From Gerris lacustris (taxonomy: Eukaryota > Arthropoda > Insecta > Hemiptera > Gerridae), in NCBI GenBank assembly GCA_951217055.1, contig OX578276.1, positions 67,352,144 to 67,416,143 on the forward strand: 64,000 nucleotides of DNA, read 5' to 3'. Positions 11,376 through 23,375 of this stretch are shown here, piece after piece (position 1 is the first letter of the stretch; the number at the start of each line of letters is the position of its first letter). Below the pieces are notes generated by a model, which saw nothing but the letters and a program-made list of their open reading frames with translations, was not told where the DNA came from and made no database searches. The translations under genes and the position numbers were made by a program.

Positions 11376-12882
11376 ACACGATTTTTAACACTATAAAGAA
11401 CAACCGTTAAAATTGAGTTAACAAAGACTTTGTAAGCACCATAGTTTACTAAGCCTATATTTATACTACGTTTTATTTTTAGTAGTGGCGCAACGCCTGT
11501 TTTATTGTCCTACCTCTTTAAACTTGCGAGTTTTATCATTTAAGGCTTGTTTTCAAAGAAATCGTGACAGACTGACCACAATTTTTTAAATTTATTTTTA
11601 TTAAGACTGCAGTAAAGTTTAAGATTGCATTTTTTCACATATCTAAATTAAAACTAACTGAAATAATGCTCACAGAGTAAGGACAGATAAACTAAAATTG
11701 AAATTTGATTAAACAAAAAGTAACCAAGTTTATTAATAGATTTTTTTTTTTTTTAAAAATGAATAATTATGATTGAAATGCGTAATTAAATGTTGACACC
11801 TCATTAAAATGTACAAATCTTACTACCAGTAAACTTTTAATTTATCAAATAATAAATAAAAACTTGTTTTGTTATAAAAATAAATAGTTTAATAGCAAGC
11901 CACATAAATTCTGTACCGTATAAGTTCGTAGAAGTTCATGTATCTAATACTCATATCTTAGAAAATTAAATACACACCTGATGATACCCTGTTTGGGTCT
12001 CTTTTAGTTGGACTCTGGATGGGTATGACAATTAGACAAGTGAATATAAATTCTCCTTGATGTATAACTATTAATATCTCTTGGTCTAATAATTATTATC
12101 TATTAAGACTATTAGTTTTTATAATTTTAACCTGGAAGAACTGAATATATCAAACAAGAATATACTATAAATAAGAAAATATCAAACTAATTTCACGGTC
12201 TCATTTTCATTCTATTTAATATGTATGACTACTAAATTAATTCATGCAGAACATTCAGATATTCTCTTAATAAACAGAGACTTATTAATATTAAAGTGTC
12301 TGTTAATGAAGTATGGGAAACAATAGAACTTCTAACGCCATCGTATTCTTCTAACTTATTACATGTATCAAAAATGAAAATCGGATTTTAAATTGATTAT
12401 CTGCGTTAGAAAATATTTTTGTTTAATAATATTTAAACATATTAGGTTTTTAAAATATAAGGTCATATTGGAGAAATATATAATATTGTAATATTCACTT
12501 TAGGCACGCTTTTGAAACATTAGGTTTATTATTTTTTATTTTATTTTGCTTTAAAATGTACTATTATTTTTTTCTCAATATAGAAACCTTTCTATATCAG
12601 TTTAGATATATTATTTCCACACTGAAGTCAGTAAATTTTTATTTTATTTAATATAATTAAGGATATCATATTAAAAAATCGTCAGTTTGAGAGTATTTCT
12701 TTGGAGAACACTTTCAAAACAGAACTAATGAATAACCCTATGTTTATTTAATATGTATAATATGATAATAATAACGATATTTATATCCAAAATTGAGGCA
12801 AAATATTCACCAAAGGTTAGTAAAAGGTAGATAGAGCATCTAACAGATTTTAATGGTTATGATAATAAAATAGACTGTCCTC
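11376..12882. other. AT-rich spacer with one hammerhead-like motif
   Basis: Strongly AT-rich. At 11978-12000 CTGATGA is followed by a possible TACCC/GGGT stem, a hammerhead-like core whose GAAA is lost. Nothing else is recognised. Confidence 0.4.
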
Positions 12883-12904
12883 AAAAAAAAAAAAAAAAAA
12901 AAAA
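12883..12904 (+). repeat. Poly(A) tract
   Basis: A run of 22 A. It could be a retroelement tail, but no element upstream was identified. Confidence 0.9.
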
Positions 12905-13751
12905 TCATGGGGGATCTTCTGTAAGTCAGTCCTTAACTATCCACTAATTCTGAACAAAATCGATTCGTATTCAACCTTGAGAAATTAATGTTTTGGATTT
13001 TTGCGTTTCCGCATGCGCAGTGGCTTAATAAATCCAATTAAAATGACGTTCTTGCGGGATCATAAAGGAAATAACCAGCAATAATAATGCCTGAATATTT
13101 TTTTTTATCGAAATCGGGTAAAAAGTTATGCTTGCAGCAAGATTATCATGCGTAAAACTAATTCGATCACGACGAAATTAATATGGCATCATCATACGTT
13201 CGATCCTCAACTATCCTCTTAATTTGACGAAATCGAACTATTAGGTCGCGAGAAATTGACGTCTGGAGGATTTTAAATTTGCTGTTGTGCAGAGGCTATC
13301 ATTAATAACCCGCGTAATTCCTGAAAATGTAAACAAAATCAGAAAAAAATTGTGGATGTTATGTGTGTGGCAAGGATTCGTAGACAGACAGACACGACGC
13401 TAAATTTGTTTAGGAAGGTCTATAATGTAAAATGTGAGTTGAAATTTTGATTTTCGAGGGAACCAAATTTTCACCTCTCAAAAGAGAACACAATGCTTCC
13501 ACTACCTTGGTAGATTCTATAGCAAAAAATAAATATTAGCCACACTTAGAATTATAATTAATAATGTTATTAAACTCTTTAAATGCTTTGTATTATAATA
13601 TAGTCAGAATAATCCGTTTAAAGTGTAACAAGGAATGATTTTTCCTCGATTCAGATGTACATATTCACTTCGGAAAAAGTAGGATGAGTTTTGTCCCTTG
13701 GATTTAGATAATGCTCTATCTTCAAAACTGGTTTTAACTGGCGCACAATGA
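12905..13751. repeat. Decayed retroelement-like repeat
   Basis: The 13080-13400 part contains ATCGAAATCGGGTAAAAAG and, about 280 bp on, GTAGACAGACAGACACGACG. This pairing of a GAAATCGG block with a CAGACAGAC tail is the same layout as the repeats at 17087-17220, 50440-50650 and 54690-54990 and is common near the 3' ends of arthropod LINE/SINE repeats. Limits are approximate. Confidence 0.35.
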
Positions 13752-14033
13752 CTATTTTTTAATGAAGCTCAAAATTTGAAGTAAGGAAACGTTAATGATT
13801 AGAATTTTGGCCAAAAGTGTACTTGGTGAGGTTTTCCATGAATATGACGAAATGTAGAATTGATTCTGGTTTAAAACCATGCGTGTAGTGATGAATTTTT
13901 CGTGCGCTTGTTGGAGTAGCCGAAGGGTGCCCCATAACAGGTACCCCGAGGGTTGTATGCCCCAAGCCCTCTCATCATCATGAGGTGGCTCTAACTCAAT
14001 CAACATCTCATCAATGTATCCCTCCATCATCAA
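13752..14033 (-). other. Unrecognised 93-codon open frame
   Basis: A minus-strand frame without stops. The first half (ELEPPHDDERAWGIQPSGYL) looks protein-like and has higher GC, while the last third is AT-rich and hydrophobic. No splice sites or family motif were recognised. It could be a transposon relic or chance. Confidence 0.2.
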
Positions 14034-15189
14034 TCATCAGGCACCCTCTACCGGACACCACGCTACCCGTGACTTAATCTATTATTTACACATTTACACA
14101 ACTAAGCTACACAATTAACAAAAAATTATAACCCAAAGAAGATTTGTTAAGTTGAAATACTTAAAAAAAAAAATATATAAAAAAATACTAATATAATTTT
14201 TAAGAATTGATATGATTTTTTAAAAACCCAAGCATATTTGTAAACAATTACGAATAATATAAAATGTGTTATTTTCAAATTTCAATCAAACAATTAAATA
14301 AAATTCTATTAAAATTTTATTTTCTTTCCATTTAGAATTATCTACATATCCTATTGTAGTTAAAAATAAGGCATTAATTTGAAAATTTTAATCTTTTTTT
14401 CCAAAAAGACATTAAGGAAATTATGTTATTATGTTGTTTTATTAATTTACTTAAGGTAAGTGTTAAACTTGAGAAGATGATAGTTTGCATTTTTTATAGT
14501 TGCTACCATATATGTTAAACAAAGTTTGGGAATGCAAATACACGTAGGAAGTGTAATTTTTGAGCAATTTTTAACTCAGATAAGCCCTGAAGATGCCCAG
14601 ATATGGCTAAAATTTTAATTTTTCCCAAGGACTGAATGAAGAAAGAAAAAAAAAATCTTCACAAAGTTTGTGAAAAAAAGTGTATTTATATTTAGTGTAT
14701 CGTTAATAGGACCATAAAAAACTAGATATTTATGAATTTTTTATTCTTAATAATATTTCAAATATTTAATTCATATACTTTTTTATTTGTAAATTAATTT
14801 TTTATTAAAAAAGAACATACCTACTTTTTCAAAAATTAAAAAAATGTATACATAGATATTTAAAAAGACACATCTACCCCCCCCCCCCCCCCCCTCCCTA
14901 TTGCCTTCAATTTAAAACGTTTCTGTACTTTATAGGGTGAGGTTTAGCTTCACGAAAGCAACGTTAAAGCGTTCCCTTTTATAAATAATAAAACTAGAGG
15001 AGATAGGGGGCAGAGACTTGTTTTAAAAGGGAGCTTCTATACTGGATGGGGAGACTTTTTAAAAAATAAAAAAAACCAGAGCTTTTTCCCTTCTCAACCC
15101 CTGGCAAGGGCACCCGGTTATATGTGGACAAATTGTTATCAACAAGCAATAACAGGAGGAGGGGGTTCACTTAAAGCCTTAATGGAATA
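14034..15189. other. AT-rich spacer with C tract
   Basis: AT-rich DNA with a hammerhead-like motif at 14587-14612 (CTGAAGA followed by GCCC..TGGC) and a poly(C) run at 14877-14894. No gene is supported. Confidence 0.45.
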
Positions 15190-15540
15190 TTTACTTGAAA
15201 TTTGAAGTCGCCTTGGCTCAGATGGAAGGTGGGAGGGGGTCGTCTAGATCAAAGAATCCCTCTCTCTTTCTCTTCGTATCGCTCTATCTCACTTCATTTT
15301 TCCTTTTTTTTCTCCAACCCCCCCTCTTTTAGGGTGGACGAAGGTGGGGGTAGCTTAGAAAAAGAAGTAAAAAAGACTAATGCACCAACATTGCCTGGGT
15401 GTAACCATGGTGACGATGGAACCAACTCAAACCCCACTTCCATCCTAAAACTCTTTATGTTAATTTTTAACAAAACGTTCTCTCACGGAGCTGCTTTTCC
15501 CCCTTTCCTAATCCCCTCCGGGGGTAAATACTCACTTTAA
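15190..15540. other. Pyrimidine-rich block with X-box-like motif
   Basis: A C/T-rich tract (15255-15330) is followed by GTAACCATGGTGAC at 15401-15414, an imperfect palindrome resembling an RFX X-box. A 112-codon frame runs through but its composition follows the simple sequence, so I do not call a protein. Confidence 0.25.
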
Positions 15541-16857
15541 TTCCCCCAGCATCCCTCTAAATATATATATATATATATTCCACGGTGCTCTATCTTGCTC
15601 TCTCTTTGTCATAATTTATACACTTTTTAATCGTTTCGTCCTTCTCTAAAGAAATATAGATATAAATACACCCTTATTTTTAAAATCCTTCTTATCTTGA
15701 AATAAAATATTAAAATATATTTATTTTTTTAAAAAGGGTTAAAATAAAATATCTTTTTCTTTAATTTTCTCTTTTCTGTCATCCAACTCGCTGACTTTTT
15801 TCACTCAATTACCCCCTCCCCCTCAGCTGTTTCACTCCTCTTCCAATCTCTCTCCCCGACCCCGTCCGAAAATACCCGAATCCGAAAGTTGATTACATTA
15901 AATGATAATTGGTGTAATTCGATCCCTTGCTACTCCGGATCTGCCCTCCTCCATCGCCCTTGCCAGACCAATTTGTAATCGTTTTTACATTTTTTAATAA
16001 TAATTTAAATAAACCATTTTTCCAGTCTTTTATCATGTAACCGGCTATAAGAAATTAGGTGTACAAAAAAGTTAAGTGAAAAGGAGAACACCGGAATCTC
16101 CTTAACCCGCTTATTAAATCCAGACTACTGTTCTCCCCTATTAAAATATATCAGAATTTTTTGTACGTTATTACTTTAATAATGTGCATTGTTTCCAAAT
16201 ATAATTTGATTAAAAAATAAATTAACATTCCAAGGTCAGAGGTTTTTACGCTCCCTCCACCAAAATTATAGTGAAGTTCAAAAGTTCCGATACTGAACGT
16301 AAAATTATTTCAGACGCTATAACTTCATTCGTGAAAACGAATATTATTCATTCAGGAGAATTTGTGCATTTGCAAAAATTCTCCTATCAAACAAATAAAA
16401 ACGGGGTATCCTTATACTTATAAAATCTGAATGTGAGCGCAAGGCCAAGTTCCAGTAAGCATGCAGTTTATCTTAACTTGAACCAGCCACCAGCCCACCC
16501 GGTTTTTCTCACCTTCATATCTCTGCTTCCTCTTACGATGGGCTTTTGTATTTGAAACATGAATTAGCTTAAATAGCTTAGAATACTGTAACAATTTGAG
16601 CCCTTAACACCCAGCCTCTTCAACATTTTCAAAGTTGACATTTTTGTCACTGACACACACTCATCATCAATATGATAAGTGACTTCCAGAATTGCTAGAA
16701 ACTTGAAAGTTTGCACTCTTGATGCTTGTAGCGATAGCCCTGTAACTGACTGATTTTTTTCACTTTCACCCCCCCCCCCCCCTAAATAAAATAAAATATA
16801 ATTGTTCCTCTTTATTTTAAATCATAAAATAGTTTTGATTTTTTACAAGAAAAAAAG
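15541..16857. other. AT-rich spacer, nothing recognised
   Basis: It contains a (TA)n run at about 15561-15578 and a poly(C) run at about 16769-16782. No coding or element signature is evident. Confidence 0.5.
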
Positions 16858-17225
16858 TATCAATTTAGCAAAATTTAATGAGCGGAGACGGTCGAAATTA
16901 TAGGGTACTCTCTGATGGATACATTATTCAAAACATCCAAATTTCATATTTCAGATAAGTAATTTCAGAGATTTAGGTGATAACAAAAGAAAAGTGTTGT
17001 GCGTATTGAAGAGAAGCTAATGGCTGCCGAAAGTTGAAACTTATGAGGGACCTACAATGGATTAATTATGATCTCCCCCCCCCCCCCCCAAATTTAATTA
17101 AAATCGGTTTGTAATTTTGAGGAGCTTATAAGATGTTTTGGTTCGCAAAAAATGAACGACAGACAGACCTGGAACCAAAAACGATCCTTGGATTTTTGAA
17201 TTCGGAAACATAAAAAAGTTTGTTT
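16858..17225 (+). repeat. Dispersed repeat R2, copy A, with retroelement-like tail
   Basis: GTATCAATTTAGCAAAA and the following 60 bp, including CGGAGACGGTC, match 49488-49554. Downstream comes a C run, then TTAAAATCGGTTTG and GACAGACAGACCTGGAA, the same block order as other GAAATCGG...CAGAC repeats in the window. This suggests a degenerate LINE/SINE 3' region. Confidence 0.5.
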
Positions 17226-17332
17226 TTCAGATCGAACATTTGTATAACTATAAGAAATATTTGAAAAGTAATTGATTGGCTAACTGGAAATGTAGTATGG
17301 ATATAGTATATAGTCTAGGGAAAATATAATTT

Positions 17333-18101
17333 GACCTGGGCAAAATTGCACTTCACGAGCAATTGAAGTGATTTTCAACTCAACAAACCTTGCCTTTTAA
17401 CATATCCAAAATCAGACAAAATCCAATCATAGGAAAGCACAATTCAAAATGGCATCTGTTTTTTGAACTCTTGATTTCTTAGTTCGACAATATAAGTAAG
17501 GGTAAGTATTACCCTTAAGTATTATTAAGGGTAATGAAAGCCCAGCCATCCAATTAATGTTAGTTTATATATTCAAACAATATAGAAAAATCATTTTGGG
17601 TGTAGTTATAAGTATAAATAAAATTTATTTTTCATATAGTTATTACAAAAGTATGAACAAATTCCTCAAAAAAACTACACATCTGAATCAGTGTCACTGC
17701 TTTCAATTACAACCTGATCTGGCACTCCCTACAAGAGGCTAAACTAGGCAGAACATTTTGTTTGGATCCGCATCGCATTGTTGCGCATTGCGTCTTACAA
17801 GAACAATGGATTATTTTCAGTAACCACTCTCGTCTTAAAGGAACAATGAATCATTTTCATAACCACTCTGGCGCTAGTGGCATATCAGATACTGTAGGGT
17901 AATATGAGTTTTCCTTATCAAACCAACCCCATTCAGTTGCAGTTAAAAGTGTTTCTTTTGATTTCCAAACTCTGATCTGGTAGGATGCACGAAAGCTATG
18001 GTACTTTCTTGCTGATATGTAGGTGGCCAACGTGCAGGTGCGACAAAAGATTTAGGAGCAGCAACTTTTTCCACTAACATTCTATGACGAAGTGTTTGCA
18101 G
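17333..18101 (-). repeat. Left arm of foldback
   Basis: Inverted copy of 19923-20636. Read on the minus strand it ends a coding stretch in VVIESSDTDSDV, matching the SSDSDSDM end of the right arm. It has its own ~50-bp local duplication near 17797-17870 (AACAATGGATTATTTTC / AACAATGAATCATTTTC) that the right arm lacks. Confidence 0.85.
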
Positions 18102-20317
18102 TTACTGCTGATCAAAGTGTAAAACCACAGGAACTAAATTCTATTGGGACAGAAATTATGAACAAAATGGTTGGAAAACCGGTATATACATATATTGCTA
18201 AAAAAAAGCGATAGAGTGAAGACATTGGGGTCAACTGCTGCTGTTAGAAGTGCAGGAAAAGAGATTGACATAGATCCGGCATTGTTAGTCCAGAGAATGA
18301 TGACTTTTGCTACACTCGGTGACATGAATATTGCAGATGTCTTAAATTATGAGCTCTGTGCTTATCCACCTGCACTATTTGAATCACGAACTCTATTAAG
18401 AAAGATGACAAGTCTCAGTTAACACATGCAATACTAAAAAAAACTAGGTAACTTGTGCACGCCAAATGTTCCAGAAATTCAAGCTAATGTCCAGTACGTT
18501 TTAGATAGAGGATCCGTACTTCACCGTGTGCCTTGGAAGACTGGTGATACATACCAGAAAATAGAAAATTCGTGGCAGAGCTATTGTTGTCTTCGATGGT
18601 TACGGCTCCTTCCATTATGGACATGACTCGCAGAAGGCGAATCGCTTCCAAAATTTTGCAAGAATGTAAATTTTATTCCTGATATGAAGTTTGTTGGCAA
18701 ACGAGACAAATTAGCAATGTTTAATTATGCTCATATCGGAAGCCTTGACAAAAATAGGGTGCAATGTGCCACATGCTGATGGTGATGCAGATTTTGATAC
18801 AGTTTATTATGCTGTATCATTATCCCAAAAATAATTGCTTTCATACGAGTCTGCAAGACAGTGAGACATTTTCATGTAACGCTTTTTGGTGTCGTTTTTT
18901 GGTAACGCTTGTGTAGCGCTTTTTGGTGTCGTTTTTTGGTAACGCTTTTCGAGTTATGTTATGTTATATGTTTCGATGTTATGTGCCAAAGTAAAGACAT
19001 AAAAATGTCAAAAAATTCGATTCTTGCGTTTGTAAATTAGGAATTAAATCGAACATATAAAGTGCATGATGAAAGAAAGTACTATTCTTCTTTTCCAGTT
19101 TATTAAGAAGTAATCTTTTAGCTTCTTCACCCATATTTTTATAATTAATGCAAAAAATTATAGTAACAAAAATAAAAAAAAACAATCTAAAAATAAATGT
19201 TATGTATGTAAGTTTATTGGGAATAAAATTCTAAGGGTAATGACGTTTGTTCGAGCAGTAGAACAGAATTTGTAGTTGGGGGGGTTTCTGCTGGGGCTTG
19301 TCAGCGACTACTGGAGTGGTAGCGAGAAGCGAAGAGAGTGAGACGTGGTAAGTAGCCGATCGGGAGGGGGAGGGCAGGGGTGGGGAGGCCCTACCAAGCA
19401 CGGTAGTGGGAGGCACTCTACCTACCGAAAGCGGGCAAACTCGATTGAACACCTCCTATATCTTCCTAACTCCCTGTTCCTATATCTTCCCTACTCGTGC
19501 AATACTAGTTTTTATGTGCCATGAAAATGTCACAAATAATGACCGTCACTGTTGGCGAAGATACAGACTTGTTGATTCTGTTGTTGTACCATGCTAAGAA
19601 CGATGGTTTTAAATCGCACTTCTGGAGTGATATCAAAAGAGGATTATCAACAAATCCTTTGTACGATATTCTTGGAATTCAAGCCGTACTGGGTAGTGAT
19701 ATTTGGAACAAAGTTTTGTTTTTATATGATCTACTGGTTGTGATACAACGCCTAGAATTTTTGGGAAAAGCCACAGCACTGGTAAAACTAATAAATTATA
19801 AACAACTGCAAGTGGCTGCAAACGTATTTTCCTCAGATGGAAGCCATCAATTCGACATTGAATCTGCAGGAAAAAAGGCTATGTTACTGTTACTACTATA
19901 TGGTGGCAAGATAGAAGATTCTCTGCAAACACTTCGTCATAAAATGTTAGTGGAAAAAGTTGCTGCAGCTAAATAGTTTGTCGCACCTGCACGTTGGCCA
20001 CCTACAGAATCAGCAACAAAGTATACCATAGCTTTCGTGCATACTACCAGATCAGTGTTTGGAAATCAAAAGAAACTCTTTTAACTGCAACTGAATGGGG
20101 TTGGTTTGTTAAGGAAAACTTATATTACCCTACAGTATCTGACATGCCACCAGCGCCAGAGTGGTTACTAAAAATGATCCACTGTTCTTGTAAGACGTAA
20201 TGCAATGAGGATCCTAAAAAAAAAACGGTATGCCTTGTTAAGCCTCTTGTGGGGAGTGCCAGATCAGCGGGTGTGATAACGTTGTAATTGAAAGCAGTGA
20301 CAGTGATTCAGATATGT
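18102..20317 (+). pseudogene. Broken transposon-associated gene with Cys-rich tail
   Basis: Pieces in several frames follow one recognisable gene order: a region ending ELCAYPPALFES (about 18350), a block with IVVFDGYG (about 18590), HADGDADFDT (about 18778), TVTVGEDTDLLILLLYH (about 19540), then LLLLLYGGKIEDSLQTLRHK (about 19880) and APEWLLKMIHCSCKT (about 20155) before a Cys-rich end (ASCGECQISGCDN, about 20240). I know this order from repetitive insect and cnidarian hypothetical proteins that look transposon-borne; the acidic GDAD/GEDTD motifs suggest a PIN/exonuclease-like nuclease fold (inference). Frameshifts lie near 18205, 18570 and 20230, several stops occur, and about 680 bp (18835-19512) interrupts the gene between the two Asp motifs. 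The N-terminus is missing. Confidence 0.6.
18876..18950 (+). repeat. Short tandem repeat
   Basis: Two and a half copies of a unit containing TAACGC, then TTTTTGGTGTCG, then TTTTTTGG, inside the segment that interrupts the broken gene. A GAGACATTTTCATG word just before it is found inverted at about 19519, suggesting the interrupting segment was partly inverted on insertion. Confidence 0.75.
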
Positions 20318-20636
20318 AGTTTTTTAAGAATTCGTTCATACTTTTATACAAACGATATGAAAAATAAATTAATTTATACTTATAACCACACTCAAAATTA
20401 TTTTTCTATATTGTTTGAATATATAAACTAACATTTATTGGATGGCTGGGCTTTCATTACCCTTAATAATACTAAATATTGTCGAACTAAGAAATCAAGA
20501 GTTCGAAAACCAGACACCATTTTGATTTATTTCTTTCCCATGATTGGATTTTGTCTGATTTTGGATTTGTTACAAAGCAAGGTTAGTTTAGTTGGAAACC
20601 ACTTCAATTACTCGTGAAGCAATTTTTCCCAGGTTG
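19923..20636 (+). repeat. Right arm of foldback
   Basis: Inverted copy of 17333-18101. It carries the 3' coding part of the broken gene (about 19923-20317), then 3' non-coding sequence to the CCCAGGTTGAA end. Confidence 0.85.
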
Positions 20637-22109
20637 AAGGGTATTTTTTTCTTAGTTTTCCAAGACTAATAGTAGAAATGCCTTTTAGACAATTAAGTAT
20701 TAGTCTCAGAGGCTTAAGTTATTGTTGGTGTATGAAGAAATGTTGTCCTTCCCTAGGCTTAAAATTTTGGTAATCAAAATAGAATAATTGGCAAGAAGCA
20801 TTCACAAGATGAGTATTTAAATATTTTTTTAAACTTTGATACATATTTTTAGTCCTTATAGTCCTAAGATATTATGAACTTTAATACCTCCTTTTCCCAT
20901 AAAAGGTAGTAATAAAAAGGATTCTTCTAGACTTCTAGAAATAAGCCTTGATTTGTTTACCTTTTTGCTAATTTTCTTATGGCTAATCACTCAATAACTG
21001 ATTAGAGCCAAATGAGCATTATCGATGTGAGGTAGGCGTATCCTGTTGATAGAGAACATTATGCCGATCTAGTGTGTATATTTGAGTTATCTACTGCAGG
21101 TAGTTATCCTAATGAAATATTAATATTCACCTGCTATATCACCTGGCGTAGGTAAATGGGCTAAGGACGGTTCAGGACTCGGGGCTGTATTAGCCCAACA
21201 CGACTCTACCACTCCCCTCTCCTTCGTCCTGTGTAAATTTGCATTGCTTTGTGGTTTAATAGCCCGGAGGGGGGCGGCATGCCCCGGTAGAGGATGAGCT
21301 AATGCTTTACTCCGTGTAGACCGTGCCTGAGGCTAACCGAGCCTTCAATTCATTAGAGCTAACGCTACACCCCTCTCAAACACTCGCTTAGTCGCTTTAA
21401 TTCGCATCAGCCAAACCTTCTTTACCTAAATACTTAACATTTATACAGCCCATGCAAAAGTAGCTTACTGACCTCTAATAGATTCAACACAATCTAATAT
21501 ATAATAGGTAATAACTAACAATATTTTATTTGCACACATTATAATTATTTTTAATAGGAAATGAATTAAGTCGAAGTCCAAACTATATAAGAATTAACAG
21601 TGTAAGAGAATCGAATATTTTAAACTAAGAACTAGTTATAATTTTCAATCCCTAATTCTAGTCTAAATTCTAAATCGTAAATGAGAAAGATTGGTGTATC
21701 CTATGTTTATTTTTATCATACAAGCTAGAGTACTCGGCTTTACCGGAGGTAGGGGTTCATTAAAATCTCATGTAGACAGCAACCTTCCTTTGTTTCAAAA
21801 GGTTAAGTGTACAACATTTATCAAGCTCGGAATAAAACTATATAGATTTGTATAAAATAAATATACTCTTCATTATATAGTACAATATACTACATGGTTA
21901 GTTTTAGGTTTCTGTACGAAGTACGAAAAGAAACCTTATAATAACGGCTCTGTCTGTCTCATGTTTCAATTCATAAACTACTATAGCTAGGAGCATTAAA
22001 TTCGGAGCATCTTGGCATGTGTGACCACTGTACACTTTTTGGAGTTTTCACACTTAATATTTCCAAGATGGCGGCCAGCTAAAAAAAAGTTTTTAGTCAC
22101 CATGACATG
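20637..22109. other. Spacer with a GC-rich patch
   Basis: Mostly AT-rich. A GC-rich patch at about 21160-21330 (containing GGCGGCATGCCCCGG) and a hairpin-like GGTTTCTGTACGAAGTACG near 21908 resemble fragments of dispersed repeats, and AAGATGGCGGCC near 22063 matches Helitron interior sequence. No gene is supported. Confidence 0.4.
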
Positions 22110-22587
22110 TAGTCCACAGGCCACACCATAAGAAGTGAGTCGCTGATTGATAAAGTTTTCTTACCTTATGGAATCGCTTATTTATGCCTTGTCCACCGAT
22201 GAATTGGGTATATGGCAACTGGGCGCTGGGGCATTTCTTTTAAAGGTGGCCACCGATACGAGTGGGCCGTTTTCTTTTCAACGTCCCCGCAGAGCGATAT
22301 GTTTAGGGCGGTGGCCACCCCAAACGGCCCACTCTTATCGGTGGCCACGTGTACCACTGTTTTTAAAATAATTTAATTAAACGATCCTGTGAAAATCAAA
22401 ACTTTATCTATCTCTTTTCAATGTTCCCGCAGAAGGGCAAGTTTGGCATGTCAACAAAAAAGAAATGGCCCAGCGCCCAGTTGCCATATACCCAATTCAT
22501 CGGTGGACAAGGCATAAATAAGCGATTCCATAAGGTAAGAAAACTTTATCAATCAGCGACTCACTTCTTATGGTGGCCTGTGGACTA
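22110..22587. mobile_element. Palindromic MITE, ~130-bp inverted repeats
   Basis: The ends TAGTCCACAGGCCACACC and GGTGGCCTGTGGACTA pair over long arms (about 22110-22240 and 22460-22587), with a second, inner inverted repeat built from GGTGGCCACCGAT and ATCGGTGGCCAC. ATG flanks both sides; alternatively the TA at each end is the target duplication. No transposase is encoded. The TAGTCC end is shared with the MITE at 50688-51265. Confidence 0.75.
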
Positions 22588-23339
22588 ATGTTATACATCA
22601 ATTTAAAGATCTTGATATGTAGAAAAAGAATATGCAACTATTCAAATTTAACACTTAATAATTTTAACTTAATCGTGCAGAAACCGGCAATTATCGCCTC
22701 AAGTACTTACGTGAAGCGCGCCTCACTTGTTTTGACCAATTATTTGTACTTACCTAAACAAATATTTGGTTAACGGATTAAAAAACCAAATTTATTTCTA
22801 CAAAATGAATGTTGTGGATTTGCTTCTGTGGTGAAAGAGTTTATTCCAATCCTATGACTGGTGGTATAAACCAACATCCTTTAATTTGAAGCAGTAGGGG
22901 TCCAGGAAGTTGAGGATTTCTAGAACGGTCACATCCTCACACCTTCGGTAAACCTCACCTCATCCCTATCTCTTCTGCCTTTAATTGACTCATTTCACTG
23001 AATTAGCGATACTAATGCAATAGAATCTGTTGAGTTAACTCGGAGCCGCCTTACTTCCTCAAATATAATTCCTTTAACTAAGGAATTACTTTTAATGTCT
23101 TTAAAGAGAATTTTTAAACATACTTTAACCATTATTATTCTTAAAAACAATTGCATAATAATGCAAAACATAAGTTGTGTTTTTGGAGAAATTGTTAGAG
23201 GTTAGTGTACTATTGTATGTTATTTTTTCATATTTATTAATTAATGTTATGTTTTGTTTAAAAGTTATATCAACATGTTATATAAAGGTATAAGTTTATG
23301 TAGATATAAGAAATAAAATTTAAAAATCTCCTTTTAGGC
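22588..23339. other. AT-rich spacer, nothing recognised
   Basis: No coding potential or repeat structure that I can support. Confidence 0.5.
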
Positions 23340-23375
23340 CTGAAGATGCCTCAAAGGAGGTCAAATATAGCCTAA
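23340..23375 (+). ncRNA. Hammerhead-like core motif, degenerate
   Basis: CTGAAGA is followed by a CCTC/GAGG stem-loop and CAAATATAGCC. The same AAATATAGCC follows the core at 60532-60557 (minus strand). The G of the expected GAAA is changed, so it is probably a dead copy. Confidence 0.25.

Larger units (their letters stand above)
17333..20636. mobile_element. Giant foldback derived from a DNA transposon
   Basis: A 3.3-kb inverted-repeat structure. The left arm (17333-18101) is the reverse complement of the right arm (19923-20636), apart from point changes and small indels. The outer ends are ACCTGGG..AAAATTGC and its complement. The right arm holds the C-terminal coding part and 3' flank of the gene described at 18102-20317; the left arm is an inverted copy of the same region. 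The structure therefore arose by inverted duplication of one end of a transposon, not by ordinary short terminal repeats. No target duplication is obvious. Confidence 0.8.

Noticed and set aside
13752..14033. Coding gene for a 93-residue protein
   Set aside because: The frame is open, but half is AT-rich and hydrophobic, no splice signals or homologous motif were seen; kept only as an unassigned open frame.
14408..14454. Possible small exon ending at AAG|GTAAGT
   Set aside because: Donor and acceptor look fine, but it is only 47 nt of very AT-rich sequence with no partner exon.
15202..15540. 112-codon plus-strand frame
   Set aside because: The Ser/Pro/Phe-rich product simply reflects a C/T-rich tract.
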